A stretch of 64,000 bases of DNA from an uncultured Lactobacillus sp. GTDB taxonomy: Bacteria > Bacillota > Bacilli > Lactobacillales > Lactobacillaceae. Positions 9,067 through 17,601 of the stretch are shown here, one piece after another; the first letter of the stretch is position 1; each line of letters starts with the position of its first letter. The stretch is from positions 16,497 through 80,496 of the forward strand of contig CALFSK010000051.1 of assembly GCA_937916845.1 (NCBI GenBank), given 5' to 3'. Under the pieces are notes generated by a model. It saw only the letters and a list, made by a program, of their open reading frames with translations, was not told where the DNA came from and did not search any database. The position numbers were made by a program, and so were the translations under genes.

Positions 9067-9097
9067 TTGTCTTAGCGTTACTCGAAGGTGCTAACCT
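9067..9097 (+). promoter_or_regulatory. Candidate MerR-type promoter/operator
   Basis: A -35 box TTGTCT (9067-9072) and -10 box TAACCT (9092-9097) are 19 bases apart, the over-long spacing typical of MerR-controlled promoters. The spacer carries an imperfect dyad, CTTAGCGT and ACTCGAAG. It lies 36 bases upstream of the DXS-like gene. No MerR gene is adjacent. Confidence 0.5.
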
Positions 9098-9133
9098 AGT
9101 AAAGTAACCTTGAAACAGAAAGTGAGCGATCAT

Positions 9134-10885
9134 ATGAACACCCCTATTTTAAATAAAATCAATCAACCGGCTGACCTGAAAACATTGTCACTGGCCGAGT
9201 TAACAAAATTAGCGACTGAAATTCGCCACGTTTTACTCACCAAAGTGAGCCAAACTGGCGGTCACGTTGGCCCTAACCTGGGCGTCGTTGAGTTGACCAT
9301 TGCTTTTCACACGATCTTCAATTCGCCAATCGATAAAGTCGTCTGGGACGTTTCACACCAAGCCTATACACATAAGATTTTGACTGGTCGTAAAGAAGCC
9401 TGGCTTGACCCGGACCACTACGACGATGTCAGTGGCTATACGTCACCAGAAGAAAGTCCCCACGATTACTTCAACATCGGGCATACGTCCACTTCGATTG
9501 CACTCGCAACGGGGATGGCCAGTGCTCGCGATTTACAAAACAAATCTGGCAACGTAATGGCCGTCATCGGTGACGGTTCATTGTCCGGTGGCTTGGCCTT
9601 AGAAGGCTTAAACATCGCGGCCACGCTGCATTCCAACCTGATTATTTTAGTCAACGATAACGGGATGGCAATTGCGGAAGATCATGGTGGCTTATACCGT
9701 AATCTAAAGGAACTCCGTGACACCCAGGGCCAAAGTGAAAATAATTTATTCAAAGCCATGGGATTGGACTACCGCTACGTCGATAACGGCAATGACCTTG
9801 CTAGCATGCTGGATGCCTTTAAAGACATCAAAGATATCGACCACCCCATCGTCCTTCACGTTCACACCGAAAAGGGCCACGGTTACGCTCCCGCCATTGA
9901 AAATAAGGAAGCCTTCCACTGGCACGTTCCGTTTGACCTAAAAACGGGGATCACGTTACACCCCGCAACTGGTGAAAGTTATAACGATACCATCCACAAC
10001 GTGCTCGAAGATGAATTAACGACTCACCATACGCCGCTGACGGCCATTACGGCGGCCATCCCTGGTGGTTACGACTTAAAGCGTTTCGGCAAACGCCATC
10101 CTAACCGTTACTTTGACGTGGGAATTGCTGAACAGGAGTCAATCACCTTTGCAGTGGGCCAAGCCCAACAAGGCTTGCGGCCAATCGTCTTTCATTCTGG
10201 CACGTTCCTTCAACGGGCTTACGATCAATTGTCACACGACCTAGGAATCAACCAGTTACCCGTTACAATCATGGTTTCGGGTGGTCGTATCAGTGCTGGC
10301 GATCCTACCCATCAAGGAATTTTTGATATTGCAATGCTCAGCAACATTCCTAACTTGACCTACTTAGCACCAACTACCAAGGAAGAGTTAGCTGCAATGA
10401 TGCGCTGGTCACTCCATCAAACGACCGGTCCCGTGGCAATCCGCGTACCTAGTAACGGGGTGCATTCGGCACCATTAGCACCAGACTTTGATGTTCATCA
10501 AATGCACACCTTACACGCAGGTAAAGACGTGGCCATTATTGGTGTGGGTAGTTTGTTGCCATTGGCTGAACAAGTCCAGCAACAATTACTAGAACACCAG
10601 GTTGACGCGACGGTCATTGATCCACGCGACATTTCAGAACTTGATACGGCAACCTTAAACCGGTTAAATGAAACCCACAAACTAGTCGTAACGTTAGAAG
10701 AAGCTAGTCTAAGTGGCGGCTTTGGTGAAAAAGTTAGCCGATACTATGGTGATACTGCCATGCACGTGATTAACTTAGGTGCTGCCAAACGATTTAACGA
10801 CCGTGAGACGACCGCGGCGCTCTGGCACGAGTTCAAACTCACCCCTGAACAAGTGGTAACCGAAATCACGACCCATTTGAACTAA
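9134..10885 (+). CDS. DXS-like thiamine-diphosphate transketolase family protein
   Basis: A 583-residue protein with the order of 1-deoxy-D-xylulose-5-phosphate synthase: TPP domain (HQAYTHKILTGR; GDGSLSGG...NDNGMAI), pyrimidine domain (IAEQ with Glu333) and C-terminal domain. Catalytic Glu333 and His393 (THQG) are kept. The positions of the two arginines that hold the glyceraldehyde-3-phosphate phosphate in E. coli DXS are changed: the DRAG motif reads VSGG (Ser382) and YPRG reads VPSN (Ser440). Lactobacilli make isoprenoids by the mevalonate route, so true DXS activity is doubtful. ATG 9134 is preferred to an upstream TTG at 9110, which lacks a ribosome binding site. It is monocistronic behind a possible MerR-type promoter. 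Confidence 0.8.
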   Translation: MNTPILNKINQPADLKTLSLAELTKLATEIRHVLLTKVSQTGGHVGPNLGVVELTIAFHTIFNSPIDKVVWDVSHQAYTHKILTGRKEAWLDPDHYDDVSGYTSPEESPHDYFNIGHTSTSIALATGMASARDLQNKSGNVMAVIGDGSLSGGLALEGLNIAATLHSNLIILVNDNGMAIAEDHGGLYRNLKELRDTQGQSENNLFKAMGLDYRYVDNGNDLASMLDAFKDIKDIDHPIVLHVHTEKGHGYAPAIENKEAFHWHVPFDLKTGITLHPATGESYNDTIHNVLEDELTTHHTPLTAITAAIPGGYDLKRFGKRHPNRYFDVGIAEQESITFAVGQAQQGLRPIVFHSGTFLQRAYDQLSHDLGINQLPVTIMVSGGRISAGDPTHQGIFDIAMLSNIPNLTYLAPTTKEELAAMMRWSLHQTTGPVAIRVPSNGVHSAPLAPDFDVHQMHTLHAGKDVAIIGVGSLLPLAEQVQQQLLEHQVDATVIDPRDISELDTATLNRLNETHKLVVTLEEASLSGGFGEKVSRYYGDTAMHVINLGAAKRFNDRETTAALWHEFKLTPEQVVTEITTHLN

Positions 10886-10910
10886 TTTTTGACAATCTTA
10901 TGAACACTCA

Positions 10911-10952
10911 AAAAGCCATCCAGAAATCAACTGCTATTTCTGGATGGCTTTT
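10911..10952 (+). terminator. Terminator after the DXS-like gene
   Basis: A perfect 17-base-pair stem, 10911-10927 with 10936-10952, ends in TTTT. Confidence 0.88.
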
Positions 10953-11103
10953 CTTATTACTATGGTCGAAACGTGTGACAAAAGGCAATTTGTTCCGATA
11001 ATTGGTTTGGACAATGACCGTACAAAAATTTGTAATCGAAATTCGGTTTGAACGGGTGTATGGTCAGTGCGATTATTTTAGTCTTGATGGGAGGTTTTGG
11101 GTG

Positions 11104-11370
11104 ATGAAACGTTTCAATAACTTGTGGGTCACAATTGTGATTGGCTGCTTTGTGAACTTGCTGATTGGGTTAGCGCATTGGTCCGGACTCGTGACCAGTC
11201 AAAAATTTGCCTACCTCAATTTAGGCGTCAGCGCTGCCATGATTCTCTTAGTCATCATTAGTAGTCTCAAAACGCGTCCCTTGCGACAACTACCCGCTGG
11301 CATCCGAGAACGCCTAATGTCGGCGTACATTGCCGCCATTTTTATCGCACTGCTGACCGAGTGGCACTAG
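11104..11370 (+). CDS. Small membrane protein of unknown function
   Basis: An 88-residue protein beginning MKRFNNLW. ATG 11104 is supported by GGGAGG at 11089-11094; the reading frame extends further upstream but without a start that has a ribosome binding site. Three hydrophobic segments are visible (about 8-27, 36-56, 70-86). No motif of known function is recognised. It lies about 100 bases upstream of the esterase gene on the same strand. Confidence 0.65.
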   Translation: MKRFNNLWVTIVIGCFVNLLIGLAHWSGLVTSQKFAYLNLGVSAAMILLVIISSLKTRPLRQLPAGIRERLMSAYIAAIFIALLTEWH

Positions 11371-11472
11371 CACTTGACTGGCCTTCACCACTATCTTTTA
11401 AAAAAAGTTTAGCAATATTGACAATTTCCGACTATCCTAGAGAGGTACCGATGAAAATGGAGGCTTCTCAAG

Positions 11473-12219
11473 ATGGAATTTAACGTAACACGTGATGGCT
11501 TAACTTTAGCTGGTATTTATGAACCCGCACCCCAACCTAATGGCACGATTGCCATTCTCATGCATGGCTTTATGAGCGACCGGGGTTATACGGACTCGGC
11601 CTTACTAGTCCAACTCGCGCAACACCTACGCAAGATTGGCGTGGGCACGGTGCGTTTTGACTTTAACGGTCTCGGCCACAGTGACGGCAATTTCACCGAC
11701 ATGACCGTACTCAGTGAAATTGCTGACGCCCAGGCCGTCTTAACAGCCGTTCAGACCCGGATCGCACCCAAACAGATCGACTTACTGGGCCATTCACAAG
11801 GCGGTGTTGTCAGCAGCATGTTAGCCGGCTACTATCCCGACTTGATTCACAAATTAGTTCTCATGGCGCCCGCTGCGACCCTCAAAGACGATGCAATTGC
11901 CGGGCACACCCGTGGTCTCACTTACGACCCACATCACATTCCTGCACAACTACCAATGGATAACGGCAAGGTCTTGGGCGGCTTTTACCTTCGCACTGCG
12001 CAATTGCTCCCCATCTACGAAACCGCACAGAATTACACTGGTCCCGTTTGCTTGATTCACGGAGACGCCGATAACATCGTTTCCAATCAAGCTTCACAAC
12101 GATACGACAACGTCTATCAAAACAGTACCTTCCACCTCATCCCCGGTGCCAGCCACCGTTTAGACGGTGCTGCTCGGAAAACGGTGCTCCAGTTAGCAAC
12201 TGACTTTATTTCAGATTAA
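11473..12219 (+). CDS. Cinnamoyl/feruloyl esterase-like alpha/beta hydrolase
   Basis: A 248-residue serine hydrolase. It has the HGFMSD oxyanion region, RFDFNGLGHSDG, the nucleophile elbow GHSQGG (Ser108), an Asp in HGDADNIV (Asp200) and His228 in GASHRL. Long stretches resemble the hydroxycinnamate esterase LJ0536 of Lactobacillus johnsonii as I remember it, including the MLAGYYPDL-like and LMAPAATLK-like segments and the lid insertion near residues 140-175. Such enzymes release ferulic, caffeic and p-coumaric acids from plant esters. GGAGG precedes the ATG by 9 bases. The flavin reductase at 21891 could act on products of this type, but the two genes are 10 kb apart. Confidence 0.82.
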   Translation: MEFNVTRDGLTLAGIYEPAPQPNGTIAILMHGFMSDRGYTDSALLVQLAQHLRKIGVGTVRFDFNGLGHSDGNFTDMTVLSEIADAQAVLTAVQTRIAPKQIDLLGHSQGGVVSSMLAGYYPDLIHKLVLMAPAATLKDDAIAGHTRGLTYDPHHIPAQLPMDNGKVLGGFYLRTAQLLPIYETAQNYTGPVCLIHGDADNIVSNQASQRYDNVYQNSTFHLIPGASHRLDGAARKTVLQLATDFISD

Positions 12220-12243
12220 CAAATTTTGATAACATCACAAAAA

Positions 12244-12275
12244 CGCCATGCCGCTGATAAGATTGCGACATGGCG
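12244..12275 (+). terminator. Terminator after the esterase gene
   Basis: A stem CGCCATG (12244-12250) with CATGGCG (12269-12275), extendable past one mismatch, is followed by TTTTTT. Confidence 0.8.
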
Positions 12276-12508
12276 CTTTTTTATGAGTTAGAATCGTCGT
12301 TTAGACTATCCGAAATACCCAATTGTATTTTCGAATCACAACTATTTTCTTTCCTCATAACTATACTGCCATTCACTATTCAACATAACTAAGCAAGCAT
12401 CGGCCTTAAAAAAAATCATGGTATTAACCTTATTCTACGCATCCGGTGCAAGTCCCATGGCACCCCACGCTTTAACCGAGCAAAACTAGCTATATCAATA
12501 ATTTCATC
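12276..12508. other. Intergenic stretch without recognised content
   Basis: About 230 AT-rich bases lie between two convergent terminators. I see no open frame with a ribosome binding site, no repeat shared with the rest of the window and no clear hairpin. Confidence 0.6.
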
Positions 12509-12509
12509 A

Positions 12510-12549
12510 AAAAAGTGGTCAAAATCAACGCTGATTTTGACCACTTTTT
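12510..12549 (-). terminator. Terminator after the F420-reductase-like gene
   Basis: A perfect 18-base-pair stem (12510-12527 with 12532-12549) has a 4-base loop and T runs on both strands. It stops the minus-strand gene and could also act on the plus strand. Confidence 0.88.
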
Positions 12550-12560
12550 ATTAGTCTCGC

Positions 12561-13133
12561 TTATTTAATTAATGCAAAGCCACCGGTCCAGCCAATCTTT
12601 TCTTTAGCTGCCAAGGTCATTTGCAAGAAGCCTAAACTTTCCATTTCACGTGCCCGTTTCAAGGAACCGGCATCGACAAATGCCACCCCGCTATCAGTCA
12701 ACGCATCCGCTAAAGTTGCCTTGGCATCTTCAGCGTCACTCGCTGCCATGACGGTCGTTTGATTGTCACCAACTTTACGACTTTGTAAAGTTGCGGCGAA
12801 GGTCGTGTTAAACGCCTTAACGACCTTTGCGTCTGGTAATAACTGGGCAATCTGCGCTGCCGCCGAACTGTCCGCTGGAACGACCAATTCATCCCAAGTT
12901 TCAAAGTTCAACGGGTTAGTAATATCCACGACAATTTTACCTGCTAATGCGGCTTGGTTAGCCTTTGCAATGCTAATTGCGGCGGGATAAGGAACTGCTA
13001 GTACCACAATTTCACCTAAATCCGTCACTGCATCGTGATGTCCCAAATAGGTGACTTGGTTACCACCTTGTTTGAAAACATCCCCAATCGCTTGACCCAT
13101 ATTGCCTTGACCAAAAATCGTTACTTTTGCCAT
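12561..13133 (-). CDS. NAD(P)-binding oxidoreductase, F420-reductase-like
   Basis: A 190-residue Rossmann-fold protein with the dinucleotide motif GQGNMGQAIG (8-17). It continues with VLAVPYPA, the DITNPLNF segment, and VVKAFNTTFA, all typical of the NADPH-dependent F420 reductase/FNO-like family that in Firmicutes lacks cofactor F420. The natural substrate is not known. It is monocistronic with its own terminator. Confidence 0.85.
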   Translation of the reverse strand: MAKVTIFGQGNMGQAIGDVFKQGGNQVTYLGHHDAVTDLGEIVVLAVPYPAAISIAKANQAALAGKIVVDITNPLNFETWDELVVPADSSAAAQIAQLLPDAKVVKAFNTTFAATLQSRKVGDNQTTVMAASDAEDAKATLADALTDSGVAFVDAGSLKRAREMESLGFLQMTLAAKEKIGWTGGFALIK

Positions 13134-13274
13134 TAAACAGACCTCCTAATGAATTATGTTATTTTCAACATACGGGATTTAATTAAAAAGGTCAACTAAT
13201 TAGCTCAACGATAGCTGTATCTATCGACATGTCTGGAATTAGTGCTTTTATATTTTCAAAAAATCAGCTTGGCC

Positions 13275-13901
13275 TTACCGTGGTCGTCGTGATGATTGCA
13301 CGTAACCAGCCGCTTTAGCCGCCGCTTCGTTATCAAAAGGAACGGCATGCCGTGGCCGAAAGCCGCGGTAATTTTGAGCTGGTGTGTAATATAGCTTGGT
13401 GCGCGGATTTCCCCAAATTCGTGGATCACCAGCCGTTGATACCTTATGATCTGGAACCCCGCTAGTATGGGGCTGTGCTTGGCTAGAGTTACCTTGAGAT
13501 TGACCAGGATCCTGGCGTGGTACTGGTGTAACTGAACTAGAAGAGGCCGTCGTTACACTGGTACTTGGATGACTAGCCGAACTACTTTCAGCGGTAGACT
13601 GACTTTCAGATGAGTCACTGGTCGATGAAGAACTAGTCTTCGTCTCATCTTCTGAGGAACTCGTTGCCTTCTCGTCCGCTGAAGAACTGGTTTCCGCTTC
13701 ATCTTCTGAAGAGCTCGGCACCTTATCATCCTCGGAAGAACTACTTGCTTCATCTTCCTCTGATTCACTCGTTGACTGTTCGACCCGTAAACTCAGCGTT
13801 CCGTCTTCTGTGGTCGCTGTTTCACCACTACTACACCCCACTAAAACGGTCCCCATCATGACCAACAATAACCCTAAACTAACTGACTTTACTCTTTTCA
13901 A
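13275..13901 (-). CDS. Ser/Glu-repeat lipoprotein with C-terminal cell-surface module
   Basis: A 208-residue lipoprotein. The signal peptide ends at a lipobox (VLVGC, Cys23). Residues about 45-120 are low-complexity Ser/Glu/Asp repeats (EDEASSSSED type), giving a long acidic spacer. The last 50 residues (IWGNPRTKLYYTPAQ ... NEAAAKAAGY) match the pattern G-N-x-x-S/T-x-x-Y-H/Y ... F-x-x-E-x-x-A-x-x-A-G-Y. That pattern is common at the ends of secreted nucleases and surface proteins of Firmicutes. Here the motif is presented on a lipid-anchored stalk. Function unknown; monocistronic. Confidence 0.72.
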   Translation of the reverse strand: MKRVKSVSLGLLLVMMGTVLVGCSSGETATTEDGTLSLRVEQSTSESEEDEASSSSEDDKVPSSSEDEAETSSSADEKATSSSEDETKTSSSSTSDSSESQSTAESSSASHPSTSVTTASSSSVTPVPRQDPGQSQGNSSQAQPHTSGVPDHKVSTAGDPRIWGNPRTKLYYTPAQNYRGFRPRHAVPFDNEAAAKAAGYVQSSRRPR

Positions 13902-14205
13902 AAGAACTCCCCCAATAATGAACTTTCATGATTTTATCACGATGATTATTAGTTACGCATTTACTGCTGATTTCATTTTTATTTTTGAGAAAATTACAAT
14001 TAACTTGGCGCCATATTTAGTTGCGTGATACATCCATCTATTTAACCGACATCCACGCTATCAATACCGATTTTTTCAAGATACACCAGCTATTCAAATT
14101 AAAAATTATCAGCGCCAAGTATTACTGATACTCTGGAAAATTGTATATAGCAATTGATTTCAATGTTCAATGTATTAAATGATTAATATTTCACATTAGC
14201 ATTTG
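13902..14205. other. Intergenic region upstream of adhesin 1
   Basis: About 300 AT-rich bases between divergent genes. A nine-base inverted pair ACTTGGCGC (14003-14011) and GCGCCAAGT (14112-14120) is 100 bases apart. No convincing gene is seen; promoters for both neighbours must lie here. Confidence 0.5.
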
Positions 14206-14235
14206 TTGTACACCGGTCATTATCCATAATATAAT
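14206..14235 (+). promoter_or_regulatory. Promoter of adhesin 1
   Basis: A -35 box TTGTAC (14206-14211) and -10 box TATAAT (14230-14235) are 18 bases apart. The whole block TGTACACCGGTCA...CCATAATATA recurs at the same geometry upstream of adhesin 2 (17523-17552). Confidence 0.7.
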
Positions 14236-14292
14236 TTAATTGATTTTAAATCGTTAACTAAACTGACTAACCAGCTAAAGGAGAACGCCCCC

Positions 14293-17200
14293 ATGCTTAC
14301 TAAACGGCATCCCGGCCCCCAGTGGACTGGCCTTGGCCTCGTACTTTTAAGTGCCGGTGCCATTACACTCACTGCTCAATCAGCCCAAGCCACCACTTTT
14401 ACAGCCCCACTATCACTAACTAATTCAGTCACGCTACCCCAGCCAATAGCTTCACTACCAGAGCCAGCGACCCTACTTGATCTAACGACGCCAGTAGCAA
14501 AAGAAGACCCAATCACGGGTCAATTTGGCACTAGTAATTGGTCACTACAAGACGGCACCCTGACCATTGGCCCTGGTGACTTTGCAAATAATGCGGTCAA
14601 CAGTTCTCCCTGGACTGACTACCGATCCCTAATTACCAAAATTGAAATCACGGGACCAGTGACCCTCAATACGACGGCCAACTCGCTGTTTGCGAATTTT
14701 CCTAAACTGACCCAAATTGATGGTCTTGAAAAAGTTGATGCCAGCAAGACTACTGACATGTCCAACCTTTTTGCGTACAACCCCAACTTAGAAAGTGTCC
14801 CTGGCATCGAGTACTGGGATACGGGTAACGTCAAAAACATTTCCTACCTCTTCATGACGACCGGTTTAACTGGCACGCTCGACCTCAGTCATTGGGACAT
14901 TAGTTCATTGACTAGAACCACGCTGGCGTTTGCACGTACTGGAACATCCCAGTTTAAACGGCTCGACCTGTCGGGGTGGAATTTTAAAAGTCCCAAGGCC
15001 TCCCTAGCCCTATTTCTTCAAGAACTAGCGGACATCGACCTTGATACTTCTGACTGGAAAAATACCAGTAACATCTCAGATATGCAATACATGTTCTACT
15101 ATTCAAGAGTGTCCAAGGTTGATATTTCTTCGTTTGACATGCGCCACTTGCCCACTTCCACGGATGGCACGCGGAAAATGTTTTCGAACAACGAGAACCT
15201 CAAAGAACTTAAACTTGGCCCATATTCCAAGTTGACTGGAACCAATCTCACCCAGGTTCCGAATGACAATAAATATACGGGCTACTGGCAAAATGTTGGC
15301 AGCGGAACGACGCGCCAACCTAAGGGCGACTTGGTGTTAACGACCAATCAACTGGTCGCACGCTACGATGGGATTCAGACTCCCGCAACGGATACGTTCG
15401 TCTGGCAACGCCACGCTGGGGAACCAGTGACGGTGAACTATGTTGATCAGGCCAATCCTAGCCAAGTCATCCAGCCAACGGACACACTTACGGGTGCAAT
15501 CGATGATCCATTTACGGTCACCCCGCCCACAATTGACGGCTACACTTATCGCAACACGCAAGGCAACGTTTCATTAACTGGAACGTTTAGTACGACTGCT
15601 CAGGACATCACCTTACTGTACGCTAAACAGGCTCAGGTCACAGTGAACTACCTGGATGAAGCGGGCAACGTGATTGCGCCGGCCCAGAAAAAGACCGGTG
15701 ACGTGGGAACCACGTATACGATTGATCAACTTGACATCCCCGGTTATGACTACGTCGCGGGTGATCTTCAAGGAACCTTTACGGAAGCCCCACAAACCGT
15801 GAACTTAACCTACCGTGCCATCCCAACTGAAGGCAGTATTACAGTTAATTATTTAGACGATGAAGGTCACACGATTGAAAAGCCAACGACCATGACGGGC
15901 AAAATTGGTAGCGCCTACACCATTACGCCACCGGCAATTAATGGTTACACGTATCAATCAGGACAATTATTCGGAACGTTTACCGCCACTAATCAATCGG
16001 TCACACTGATTTACCAAAAAGACGTTGTTCATGGCACCGTGACCGTCCGCTACGTTGATGAGCAAGGTCACGAGCTTGCGGAACCGACAACGCTGACCGG
16101 CCCCGTTGACAGTGAATACACTATTGAAAAAGCAGCCATCCCGGGCTACACCTTTTTGACTGGTGAATTAACTGGTAACTTCACCACAACCGACAAGACG
16201 GTCACACTGACCTATCGCAAAGACCCACTCGCGCAAGGAACGGTCACCATCAATTATCAAGATGATCAGGGTAAGACACTTGCGCCATCGCAGACGTTAT
16301 CGGGAGACGTGGATACCCCGTTTGCCGTTAGCCAGCTAACAATTGACGGCTACACTTACCAACACGCTGACGGTCCGCTAACCGGTGTATTTACTAAAGC
16401 ACCTCAGACCGTGACCTTGATTTATCAAGCGACCCCGGAACCTCAAGGCCAAGTTAACGTCAAATATCAGACAAGCGACGGACAAACACTTGCTGACGAT
16501 ACCCAACTTACCGGAACGGTTGGGTCATCGTACACCATTACACCTCCGACCTTTACAAACTATCACTTTCAACATGCAAGTGACCAGTTAACGGGGACGT
16601 TTAGCGCAACGACGCCGACCATTACCTTGATTTACCAAAAGGATACCGTTGCCAACGGACAAGTCACCGTTAATTATTTAGATATGGACGGGCAACCGAT
16701 TGCACCAAAGACGACTTTAACGGGCACAATCGACACAGCCTACACGACTACTGTTAAGCAAATTGCAGGTTACAAATATATCAAAACGGCGGGCTCCCAA
16801 ACCGGGACGTTTACAGCTGAGACGCAAACGGTCAACTATTACTATCAACCAGCAACAACCGAGGTCGATCAGCGTCAACTGACTGGCCAGGACTTTTCGA
16901 TGGTGGTGAATGGCCCAACCCCAACGGCTGACGATTTTAAAGCCAGCGCGCAAGACAAAGATGGGCAGCCTTTAGCGGTTGAAGTCGACCTCAGTCAAGC
17001 ACAATTTGATCAAGTCGGAACTTACCCGGTCACGTTACGGACCAGTGATGGTCAAACGTTGATTATTCACTTGCACATACGGGCGGCTCCCGACGGTGGT
17101 GACAACGGGAACGGCGACAATGGCGACGGCAATTCCACTGAGCCACCAGTTCTGCCAACTGACCCAGCAGGTGAACCGGACTTAGTTAAGCCCGACCAAC

Positions 17201-17412
17201 CAGATATTTCAAAAACTGAAGTTCCGGAAACAACGACCCCACTCCCCACGTCGCCAATCGAAACGGCAACGACGGAGCGGGTTCAGGCAAAGCCAACACA
17301 AGACGAGGCTCTCCCCGCAACTAGCGAGCAACGATCTCGTTGGGTCGCAGTTACGGGGTTAATCGGATTACTCGGACTAGGGATTGCTTTATTTAAACGT
17401 TTTAAATCATAA
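14293..17412 (+). CDS. MucBP-repeat cell-wall-anchored adhesin 1
   Basis: A 1039-residue surface protein. The signal peptide ends near AQA (about 34). Residues about 60-350 have BspA/DUF285-like repeats (motifs such as MSNLF, LDLSHWDISSL, DISSFDMRHL). From about residue 379 come seven MucBP repeats of roughly 70 residues, each starting VTVNYLD-like and ending TLIYQ-like. A linker domain (about 860-930) and a Pro/Thr-rich wall-spanning region follow. The anchor is LPATSE, then a hydrophobic helix and FKRFKS. LPxTxE fits the sortase motif preferred in L. plantarum rather than LPxTG. MucBP domains bind mucin glycans in known family members. It is the first of two tandem paralogues with its own promoter and terminator. 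Confidence 0.92.
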   Translation: MLTKRHPGPQWTGLGLVLLSAGAITLTAQSAQATTFTAPLSLTNSVTLPQPIASLPEPATLLDLTTPVAKEDPITGQFGTSNWSLQDGTLTIGPGDFANNAVNSSPWTDYRSLITKIEITGPVTLNTTANSLFANFPKLTQIDGLEKVDASKTTDMSNLFAYNPNLESVPGIEYWDTGNVKNISYLFMTTGLTGTLDLSHWDISSLTRTTLAFARTGTSQFKRLDLSGWNFKSPKASLALFLQELADIDLDTSDWKNTSNISDMQYMFYYSRVSKVDISSFDMRHLPTSTDGTRKMFSNNENLKELKLGPYSKLTGTNLTQVPNDNKYTGYWQNVGSGTTRQPKGDLVLTTNQLVARYDGIQTPATDTFVWQRHAGEPVTVNYVDQANPSQVIQPTDTLTGAIDDPFTVTPPTIDGYTYRNTQGNVSLTGTFSTTAQDITLLYAKQAQVTVNYLDEAGNVIAPAQKKTGDVGTTYTIDQLDIPGYDYVAGDLQGTFTEAPQTVNLTYRAIPTEGSITVNYLDDEGHTIEKPTTMTGKIGSAYTITPPAINGYTYQSGQLFGTFTATNQSVTLIYQKDVVHGTVTVRYVDEQGHELAEPTTLTGPVDSEYTIEKAAIPGYTFLTGELTGNFTTTDKTVTLTYRKDPLAQGTVTINYQDDQGKTLAPSQTLSGDVDTPFAVSQLTIDGYTYQHADGPLTGVFTKAPQTVTLIYQATPEPQGQVNVKYQTSDGQTLADDTQLTGTVGSSYTITPPTFTNYHFQHASDQLTGTFSATTPTITLIYQKDTVANGQVTVNYLDMDGQPIAPKTTLTGTIDTAYTTTVKQIAGYKYIKTAGSQTGTFTAETQTVNYYYQPATTEVDQRQLTGQDFSMVVNGPTPTADDFKASAQDKDGQPLAVEVDLSQAQFDQVGTYPVTLRTSDGQTLIIHLHIRAAPDGGDNGNGDNGDGNSTEPPVLPTDPAGEPDLVKPDQPDISKTEVPETTTPLPTSPIETATTERVQAKPTQDEALPATSEQRSRWVAVTGLIGLLGLGIALFKRFKS

Positions 17413-17435
17413 GTCAGTTACATGACGCTTTATCA

Positions 17436-17475
17436 AAAATTGGGTGTTGATGACAAGCCATCAACGCCCAATTTT
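17436..17475 (+). terminator. Terminator after adhesin 1
   Basis: A 17-base-pair stem (17436-17452 with 17459-17475) with G-U pairs and a 6-base loop ends in TTTT. Its core GGGTGTTGATG is also found in the hairpin at 63959-63988. Confidence 0.85.
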
Positions 17476-17522
17476 ATAGAATCAAAACCTTTTTTATGCC
17501 CCATTTATTACAATTGCGAATA

Positions 17523-17552
17523 ATGTACATCGGTCAACATTCATAATATACT
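17523..17552 (+). promoter_or_regulatory. Promoter of adhesin 2
   Basis: A -35 box ATGTAC (17523-17528) and -10 box TATACT (17547-17552) are 18 bases apart. It shares TGTACAYCGGTCA and TCATAATATA with the promoter of adhesin 1, suggesting common control or a recent duplication. Confidence 0.65.
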
Positions 17553-17601
17553 ATGATTTAATTGTTAACCGCATTTACTAAATTAAAAGGGAGTAAAATT
17601 T

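Noticed and set aside
9134..10885. Taking the DXS-like gene as evidence for a MEP isoprenoid pathway
   Set aside because: Both phosphate-binding arginines are absent and no other MEP gene is seen in the window.
14003..14120. Inverted pair ACTTGGCGC ... GCGCCAAGT as a regulatory or mobile element
   Set aside because: Only nine bases, 100 bases apart, with no second copy; chance cannot be excluded.
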